34,115 nucleotides of DNA. Source: Chara braunii. Its lineage: Eukaryota; Streptophyta; Charophyceae; Charales; Characeae. The DNA is taken from contig BFEA01000118.1 of NCBI GenBank assembly GCA_003427395.1, positions 1,796,626 to 1,830,740 on the forward strand, written 5' to 3'. A model generated the notes under the pieces. The model was not told the DNA's origin. It worked only from the letters and a program-made list of their open reading frames with translations, and made no database searches. A program made the position numbers and the translations under genes. Below are positions 27,531 to 34,115 of the stretch, in pieces; the first letter of the stretch is position 1; the number at the start of each line of letters is the position of its first letter.

Positions 27531-29034
27531 TTGTTGTCCGTTATTCCGATGATCCCGGTTGCGGTATCCACCATCGTGGTCTCTCCCGCCCATCTGCAAT
27601 TTACGAGCGAGATTCAAATGAATGACATTTTGTTGCTGGTCGTTGTGGTCAAGATCAAGTGGGGCAACTGCTCGTGTTCATAGCTGCCACCAGCTACACC
27701 CCCCTCTCTCTGCGTGATTGTGATCGTCGTAGCTAGGGATTGGGATACCTGTGTTAGTCGTCCATAATGTAAAGTTCATGCCCTTTTGGTGTTGGTCGAA
27801 GGCGTAACATTTGTGCGGCAACCAGTTCCACAATCGGATTTCCACATTCTGTTAGTCGTCTTCATGGTCAGTGATCATCAGGGATGACTTCTCCTCGTGT
27901 TAATGCGGTGACCTTCTCCATCGTAGTTGAGGTAGCAGTGCGCGTGGTCATCGAAGGACCTGCATATTACTTCCCCTGCTGTGGGTATTAGAAACCAAGT
28001 GAACCTGGCCAGGAGATTGACCAGATGCACCGAAGATATGAGGAAAATAAGAACTTTAACGAGGGAGAGGAGTTGATAGATGGTGGAAAAGGTGGGAGTG
28101 AGTGACGGGAAACAAAGGTGGAAGTAAGGAGACACCTACCTATTGAGTGGGGCATGTATAAGCTACCAATTGAGCTATATGGGGGTGAGTACTGCCTGAT
28201 AGGGCCAACACCAACACCTCAACAATAAGTGAAGTTGTACAGTCTGTTCAAAGGGCGTTATTGTACATGCATGTTTTTGCAGGATATTGGCGTGTGACTC
28301 GTGTCCTCTTTGCTTTTTGAATAGAACACATGGGGGTGTGCGCTATATGAATGTTGTTGTTCTAGCATATGCAACAACAGTCTGATCAAGAGAGTGAGAC
28401 GTTGTGACTTGAACGAATGACAAGGCTTGGAAGAAAAATTACTGCTGCAACTTGGAGGTCCGTCAGAGTGTTGATCATACTGCGTTTGGTTACGGGCTGA
28501 TCAATATAGTGCGTTCTGGCTACCATTGCGGGACCTTCAGGCATGTCAAGGTATCAAGGCCCTCTTACGCGAGTCTGAGTGCACCTTCCTTGTATCTGAG
28601 TGACTAATTTCTCTTCCTCTGCCGTGCTTACTCTCAGTTTAGTCTGTTGGTTCAGAGAGGAAGGCGACATGTGGGATTGCAACCCGTAATCTGTGCCAAG
28701 GCCTCTGTGGTAGGTCCGCCCCACCGATTGCGGCAGCTCTGTCGGAACCTAGGCGAGGTTCTGGAGGCAGAGAACTATCAAGTATATCTTTCTTTTGCCT
28801 TTTATGAACCCTTTATACCCCTTTTTTTACTACGCCTTTCTAGTCTGTGTGATGCGGTTATGTGCATTCCCCTATGATTTGTTTTCTTTTTAGAACAAAA
28901 TTACATTAATTGAAAGGAATGCATGCGTAAAAATTCAGTTTCTTTGTATTTTGACTTAAAGCAGACTAAGGTATGAATTGGGGGAAGGTGGGAGGAAGGT
29001 GGTTTTGCATGCGCTTAACCGGGTCAACCAAAGG
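27531..29034. other. No recognised gene
   Basis: At 28647-28877 a plus frame (GRRHVGLQPVICAKASVVGP, QLCRNLGEVLEAENYQVYL) is preceded by CTTACTCTCAG, a good 3' splice-site look-alike, and could be an exon; nothing identifies it. Minus frames at 27414-27617 and 27878-28135 look random. Confidence 0.4.
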
Positions 29035-29784
29035 TTGGGCATTGTTTCTAAGTTGAATGACCCAATGCTATGTTTATTGGTTGTTTTTTGAAGGGTCGGA
29101 CATTGTTCTAAGTTGAATGGCCTGGTTGTTGTGTTTATTTTTAAAGGGTTTGTCCGACCGAATGATCAAATCTCTTGTTTAAATTTATTCTGAAGGAGGA
29201 TTTTGATGTAGGGCTAAGCATTGTTTCTAAGCTAAATGGTTTAGCCTAAAGTCACGCACAAAGTACAAATGAGTATAATTGAAGTTACTTTACTTATATT
29301 TGCATGTGAACAGACGGTTGGGCATTGTTTTCAAGTTGAATGGTTCATCTATAAGCCATATCACAAAGAAGAAAATGAAAATTAAAGAGTATAATTGAAA
29401 GTAATCTGGGCAAGACGAATATTGTTTCTAAGCTGAATGACTCAGTCTCCTGCCCATATTTCTTTTCTTTTGAAGACAAGTCAGAGAGTTAAACTTTGAA
29501 TATTCAAACAATTTAGGGCAGCTAGGTATTATTTATAAGCTGGATGACCTAGCTACACGCGCAAAGAAGAGAGAAGTCTCCTGCCCATATTTCTTTTCTT
29601 TTGAAGACAAGTCAGAGAGTAAAACTTTGGATATTCAAACAATTTAGGGCAGCTAGGTATTATTTATAAGTTGGATGACCTAGCTACATGCGCACAGAAG
29701 AGAGAAGTAGTTGTGCAACCTGTTCGTGTATATTCTAAGGCATGTTAGGCATTGTTTCTATGTTGAATGGTCTAGCGCCATGCC
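29035..29784 (+). repeat. Array of eight hairpins with a shared loop
   Basis: A core CATTGTTTCTAAGTTGAATG recurs about every 60-130 bp: 29035-29065, 29094-29125, 29212-29246, 29318-29348, 29414-29447, 29521-29553, 29652-29684 and 29739-29784. The inner stem CATT/AATG and the loop GTTTCTAAGTTG are nearly constant. The outer stem differs between copies yet still pairs in several: TTGGG/CCCAA, GGCTAA/TTAGCC, GCTAGGT/ACCTAGC and GGCATG/CATGCC. Copies 2, 4 and 5 pair less well. A 131-bp tandem duplication explains copies 6 and 7. No protein frame spans it. Confidence 0.8.
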
Positions 29785-30239
29785 ATATGTAAGATCGGTA
29801 GAAGATTGTGGTATGTCAAACCACGATTTCAAAAACTTTAAGTTCAAACATCTAATATTAAATTCCCCCTAGGCGGGAGTTGTCTCTATGTCGTAGAATG
29901 AAATCTGCATTGTGCAGATGCATAGACCCCTTCCCGATTATTGATGAGATTCTTAGTGCTTTCTAAGGGATAATCATCTGAAGGTTCAATGGACTATCTT
30001 ATGAGGAATCAACTTGGGATTTGGTGAGGGTTCTTATGCAATTGTGGTATGGACTTGTCTGTGATTGAGTGTGAGTTCTACTTAGTCTGAGTATCAAGTT
30101 GATATGTAGTTGTCTTAGATGCTCGCCACGTGCTGGAGTTGTAGGAGTTAGTTCAATTCTTGCATTTTCTAAGTTAAGTTTATTTTTCATAGGAGTTAGT
30201 TCAATTTCTGCATTTTCTGGGATAACTTTATTTTCTCAT
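29785..30239. other. No recognised gene
   Basis: AGGAGTTAGTTCAATTCTTG, then CATTTTCTAAG (30143), is repeated at 30191 with small changes, spacing about 48 bp. Nothing else stands out. Confidence 0.45.
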
Positions 30240-30330
30240 ACTTGACTTTGTACAGCCAATGGCTCCTACTAGCGGGGGATGCTTGTATCACCCCCTCTAG
30301 TAGACAACTAAGGCTTTAAAAAAAAAATAA
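30240..30330 (+). mobile_element. SINE tail, family S-like
   Basis: ACAGCCAATGGCTCCTAC is followed by TAGTAGACAACTAAGGCTTT and a run of A. The order and 3' end resemble family S (CAATGGCTGCTG, GACAACCTGGGCTT, poly(A)) with strong divergence. Confidence 0.4.
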
Positions 30331-30422
30331 CAAATAAAAAAAAATTGGAAGACTACTTTCGCTAAGGTAAGTGTTGCTCAAATTTCTGCAAGTCCAAGGA
30401 GTTCCTTAAATTTTGTCTTTGC

Positions 30423-30588
30423 AGATTTCAACTTTTATCCAATTTCGTATATGCGAGGGGGGGGGGGGGGGGGCCCCTCCTCCTCACTGGGGGGGGGGTA
30501 GACTAGATATGGGCAGCACTTCCCTAGCTAGGAGCGGGTACCCCCCCGCCCCCTTAGCACATATGAAATTGGATAAAAGTTGAAATCT
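30423..30588. mobile_element. Foldback element with 29-31-bp arms and a G/C homopolymer core
   Basis: AGATTTCAACTTTTATCCAA then TTTCGTATATG (30423-30453) pairs with 30560-30588 with one mismatch. The interior has a run of about 17 G, GGGGCCCC-like sequence, a second G run near 30491-30500 and a C run at 30540-30555. The G runs could form quadruplexes. Confidence 0.75.
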
Positions 30589-30645
30589 AGTCTAGCCCCA
30601 GTAGCTAGATTGGTGGGGTATCAGACATGGTCAGTGATATGCTTG

Positions 30646-30985
30646 CTAAAGGTTAGGGTAGTAGCCTGGTAGGTGGGGCTGATAGAAACACTACTCGAGC
30701 CTGGCGTTCGAAGTACCCGTGCGACAAGGCTTGCGCGATCATGCTTCAACCATGGGCTTAGCCCTGGTGCCTATAACTGCTGTCCGGGGTCATAGTCCTG
30801 AGTGATTAACACTGAGGTAGGATAGTGGGAATAGGGGTACACTGGGAGAATTGACGAGAGAATGGGTAGGGAGGCGGTCTCACACATAAAAATTGTCAGG
30901 ACAACCAATGGCTGCTGACTGACTGCTACCACTGCATGTCTGGAGCCTGGCCTCTATGACAACCTGGGCTTAAAAAAAAAGGAAA
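30646..30985 (+). mobile_element. SINE, family S, with possible tRNA-like head and poly(A)
   Basis: The tail AGGACAACCAATGGCTGCTG ... GGCCTCTATGACAACCTGGG, then CTT and A-rich runs (30970-31011), matches 15735-15853 in reverse complement. Upstream, GTAGTAGCCTGGTAGGTGGG resembles an A box and CTGGCGTTCGAAGTACC, about 45 bases later, a B box. Whether head and tail belong to one unit is not certain. Confidence 0.5.
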
Positions 30986-31011
30986 AAAAACTTTAAAAAG
31001 AAAAAAAGAAG

Positions 31012-31711
31012 GAATTGCATGTTGCCTCCAGCTCTAAGAGTGGTAGTCAGGGAGTGGGGTGGGGCAGCCGGTGGGGGCCCGGCTAACACAAGGACCTTGC
31101 ATTTTGCTAGTAGTTGCACCTTTTCATCTTCCCCCAAACCCACTGAGTAGCAGCAGTGTCTAAGGTCAAGATAATTATTATGCTGTTATTGTGGATTATA
31201 TATGTCATGATGATTTTTTATCGAACCTCGTTCATGACAGGGATTTGGAGTTCATGCTTCTTCAAAGTATCCTGAGTAAATTGAGGGTCTCAACCCTGAG
31301 TTAGGCATTGTAATTGAGCCATGGATGGATGCCAGCTAAGATGATGATTCTGACTAGAATTCAACTACATAATTCTTGTGTATGTGCGAAACGGACCTGA
31401 GCAGTAAGCAGGCCTTCTCACCACATAGTAGAGCGCCACACATGGTGACACGGGCCTCTTCGCCACATCTCTCTACTGGGCCTCATGCTCCTGCATAACT
31501 CCGGGTTGCAGGGTGGCGCAACTTCCCCCAGCGGAATGACCAGCATTGCTCTGGCCTTGGCCATCCTCAGGTCACTGAAAGTGACTGCCGCGAATCCAGC
31601 ACCTACTCGGTGCAGTTCAGGCATGAAACCTATTGAGCTAGCTGACACCACCAGTTTCTCTTTTTTTTTGTTTCACTGGAATCCATATGCAGGCCACTGA
31701 TTACCTGCATC
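31012..31711. other. 3' side of the oxidase gene, no other gene
   Basis: This lies downstream of the minus-strand oxidase and should contain its 3' UTR. An A run on the minus strand (31660-31669) follows the stop by about 40 bases. No clear AATAAA near it was found. Confidence 0.4.
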
Positions 31712-34054
31712 TCAAGGACCTTGCAGCCGTTCCAAGTACATTTTCTGAACCTTGATCCACAGATCCATGGACATGTTGCGGTGAACACCGTATTGTTCAG
31801 CCACCATGTGTATTGTGAGGTTGGCCGGCATATCGGGGTCAAACCCGAGCCGTCGAAGGGCACTGGTCAGAGAGAATTTTGTCGTACGAGGGATGGTCAT
31901 CGAACTGGATATCGATCTTGCCCGCAAACCCGATATGGGTTCGTAGCTTGCCGAACTCGATGATGGTGCAGGCGTCATGGGCATTGTGAAACAGGAGTAG
32001 ACGTAGTTTGGGCTATTTATAGACTCGTCGTCAACAAAGGATGACTTGGAAGGGTGTGGATAGAAGGTGTGGCCCACGCGGGTAAGAAACACGTGGATGG
32101 CCACAGGATGGCGCACGGGAAGCTTCATACCTCGGAGAGTGACAACGAGATCCCCATGTCCCTCAACACTCTGATCGGATGGTTGAGGTTGTGCGCGGAG
32201 GCCATCCCCGTTAGCCGAGGGAGGAATCAATTCAGTGAAAGACACATTCACAAAGGCCCCGGTGGAGCTGATGACAGGACCAACCACAAGGGAGACTGGG
32301 ATGCCATCCCTGCTTGCTCCAGACTCGTCAGGAGATCTTCTTCCGACTTGTCCTTGAGAGTCCAACAGCTGATCTGCATCCTTTAGATCCCTATGACATT
32401 CTATTTGTTGATCCTTCTGCTGATGGTACCGACGACAATGATTATTGTTTTCAAGGACAAGACTTGGCTCATCATCTGCTTCTTTGTCATCATGATGGTC
32501 GTCGATAGCAGAATCATGACCATTTCTATCGCTGTCTACGTGAACTCCATGCAGATGCCTGACAACCGTGGTCGATGAGTGGGTTGGAGAAACATGTATG
32601 TTTGTTTGAAGGACAGCAAAGGACAAGGATCGTCCTCGATGCACGCCACGAAGGACCTGGTCCTTATCCTGTGTGAATCCGGGCAGCTCGTCCTCAGATA
32701 GCCACGTGGGTCGTCGTTTTGGATAAGCGTATCTAAGATTGAATGACGTGTCGAGTATATCCTTGATGCATGTGATCCTTGGCGTCGCTTCTTCGTCATA
32801 GAACACAAAGCACGAATCTCTCCATATCCTGTTTGATGGGTAGTCTCGCAGTGCGACAATGCTCTCCCTTCCTGACAACGCCATGTGGGACTTTGATGTT
32901 GACCGGTTCTTGTCAATGACATTTGCAGTTGACGTCGTACTTGTCTTCAACTTTGACCGCTTCTCTCTGCTCTTAGCTGGCATGTTCACCCACAGATCGA
33001 CGAGTCTATCCACGTTGGCATGATGAGCATAGAAAATGGGATCTATGGCTGCATGATTCAGGCTTCCCATCCCGCGAGTCTGAGGTGGCCCCACGGCAAA
33101 GTGAATGGCCGCGTGTGGACCATCATCAGCAGAACCATATTGGTTGGCACCCAGTCGGCCACCAAAGAAGAGCTGCCACTTGTCAGCTTCTAGTGTTGAT
33201 GCCCTCAGAATTGCTCTCCTCGTCACGTTTCCTACCAGATGGGTGATTTTCGCTTCACTGTTGCGAACTACCCAGTGCAGAGGCGAACCCTGCTTGGCAT
33301 ACGGACTAGGTAAGGACTTGGATGTGGCCTCTAGACTGTCCCATTCCCAATACGCCAGCTTGAAGCTGGGATCTCCCGATGCCCAAGCGAGAATACGTTC
33401 ATGGTAGTAGATAAACATTCTGTGCCATGCGATAAAGTACCAGTTGCCGTGGACAGCGTACTGAGTCCCATAGGCTTGGCCATTGGAGCAGAAGGCGCAA
33501 TGAGTTCGCCGGTGATGCTCAAGGGACCTTGGGTCCAACGGATGAGTTACACTGAGGTTACGCAAAACCTGGTAGGCTTTTGTGATTTTGGTCACATAGG
33601 CTGGATTCTGAAATGCTTCTGAAGCAGAGTACCTGTAGCCGAAGGGAATGGAGGCGTTTCGCATGAACTGCCGTGGGGGCCTGTTGGCCGAAGGAATGGC
33701 CAAACAGCAAAGATCAGCTTTTGACTGCTGGCTGCACTTAGTCAGATCGGGAGGCTGCAGGGGTGCCGTCTGTGACCACACACAGATTGCCATTGTGACT
33801 GTCAGGGCCATTATCATGATGACAAAACGACAAAAAACGCAGAATGGGTGGTGGGCACACCAGCGTGGCGACCTGCATGTTTTTACTCGCATTCGCTGGT
33901 GAGACGACCAGCACACCACAGCCCATGTCACCCATGTTGACCGCGCCAACCATGCTGATGCACAATAGCTTGACAACGCCCGCCGCCGCTGACTCTGCTG
34001 TCGGTCTCGGCCTTTGGCCATGCCAAGAAGATCCAGTCCTGTCATCAGTGTCAT
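31712..34054 (-). CDS. Polyphenol oxidase (catechol oxidase/tyrosinase family)
   Basis: 780 residues in a single exon. The enzyme oxidises o-diphenols to quinones with a coupled two-copper centre. Copper A: H185 in THCAFC, H202 in VHGNW, H211 in WHRMFIYYHERIL; C189 should form the thioether with H202. Copper B: H314 and H318 in GPHAAIHFAVG, H345 in DPIFYAHHANVDR. N-terminal Cys (C107, C116, C117) and C186 fit the two conserved disulfides. A DWL-type domain follows (about 395-450, DSCFVFYDEEATPRI, LRYAYPKRRPTWL), then a His/Asp-rich insertion (about 455-585), then a KFDV-type domain to the end (KFSLTSALRRLGFD). Residues 72-94 are a hydrophobic segment (FCVFCRFVIMIMALTVTMAI), so it looks secreted or membrane-anchored, not plastid-targeted. 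Odd: gate Phe is Leu (L332), the residue after H314 is Ala not Asn, the water-keeper position is Asp (D310). The start is the ATG next to a GA tract; M4 and M12 are alternatives. Confidence 0.93.
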   Translation of the reverse strand: MTLMTGLDLLGMAKGRDRQQSQRRRALSSYCASAWLARSTWVTWAVVCWSSHQRMRVKTCRSPRWCAHHPFCVFCRFVIMIMALTVTMAICVWSQTAPLQPPDLTKCSQQSKADLCCLAIPSANRPPRQFMRNASIPFGYRYSASEAFQNPAYVTKITKAYQVLRNLSVTHPLDPRSLEHHRRTHCAFCSNGQAYGTQYAVHGNWYFIAWHRMFIYYHERILAWASGDPSFKLAYWEWDSLEATSKSLPSPYAKQGSPLHWVVRNSEAKITHLVGNVTRRAILRASTLEADKWQLFFGGRLGANQYGSADDGPHAAIHFAVGPPQTRGMGSLNHAAIDPIFYAHHANVDRLVDLWVNMPAKSREKRSKLKTSTTSTANVIDKNRSTSKSHMALSGRESIVALRDYPSNRIWRDSCFVFYDEEATPRITCIKDILDTSFNLRYAYPKRRPTWLSEDELPGFTQDKDQVLRGVHRGRSLSFAVLQTNIHVSPTHSSTTVVRHLHGVHVDSDRNGHDSAIDDHHDDKEADDEPSLVLENNNHCRRYHQQKDQQIECHRDLKDADQLLDSQGQVGRRSPDESGASRDGIPVSLVVGPVISSTGAFVNVSFTELIPPSANGDGLRAQPQPSDQSVEGHGDLVVTLRGMKLPVRHPVAIHVFLTRVGHTFYPHPSKSSFVDDESINSPNYVYSCFTMPMTPAPSSSSASYEPISGLRARSISSSMTIPRTTKFSLTSALRRLGFDPDMPANLTIHMVAEQYGVHRNMSMDLWIKVQKMYLERLQGP

Positions 34055-34056
34055 GG

Positions 34057-34115
<59 letters not shown>
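34057..34115. repeat. CT tract (GA on the oxidase strand) just upstream of the ATG
   Basis: An uninterrupted CT run to the window edge, GA in the sense of the gene, lies two bases before the start codon. It would be in the 5' UTR or core promoter; GA repeats can bind GAGA-type (BBR/BPC) factors in plants. No TATA box is visible because the window ends. Confidence 0.9.

Noticed and set aside
29035-29784. CRISPR array
   Set aside because: Repeats are imperfect, spacing is irregular and the 'spacers' are partly duplicated; the context is eukaryotic.
32054-33902. Plus-strand frames opposite the oxidase
   Set aside because: Shadows of the strong minus-strand coding sequence.

Overview
The window looks like nuclear DNA of a streptophyte plant, most likely a charophyte alga such as Chara or an early land plant. 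Three things suggest this. The mitochondrial nad1 fragment begins [16 protein letters not shown], the bryophyte/charophyte form rather than the angiosperm form. There is a plastid rpoA fragment. The one intact gene is a plant-type polyphenol oxidase. The rest is repeat-rich, with long mononucleotide and dinucleotide tracts and many nested transposable elements. The genus is an inference.

Layout. 1-3710: retroposed U6 snRNA copies, a poly(A)-only insertion, inverted-repeat (MITE-like) elements and a pair of poly(A)-tailed SINE-like repeats whose stem-loop covaries. 3752-6830: a mosaic of organelle pieces (plastid rpoA; mitochondrial rps12, cox2, a group II intron end with half a tRNA, LSU rRNA, nad1 3' end, rpl2, nad1 5' end), interrupted by CT/GA tracts and strong hairpins. 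6830-12440: AT-rich DNA, minisatellites, a tRNA-like SINE head, a U6 chimera and a 54-bp satellite. 12445-14420: a possible exon and two copies of a dispersed repeat, here called R1. 14970-18511: microsatellites, SINE tails and a 370-bp terminal-inverted-repeat element. 19015-23510: the 5' part of a decayed LTR retrotransposon (LTR, primer-binding site, WRKY-box-like array, gag with stops and frameshift, no pol). 23500-26225: an inverted R1 copy split by a 1.84-kb insertion. 26988-30590: tandem repeats, a remarkable array of about eight hairpins (29035-29784), a SINE and a foldback element. 31712-34054 on the minus strand: the intact polyphenol oxidase gene.

How the parts relate. The only gene likely to make a protein today is the oxidase, predicted to enter the secretory pathway and oxidise phenols with a two-copper centre. 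Everything else records insertion: LINE-type retroposition (U6 copies, SINEs, poly(A) tails with 12-bp target duplications), DNA-transposon and foldback activity, LTR retrotransposition and organelle-to-nucleus transfer. The best candidates for something new are the covarying hairpin array, the covarying SINE-like stem-loop and the altered active site of the oxidase.
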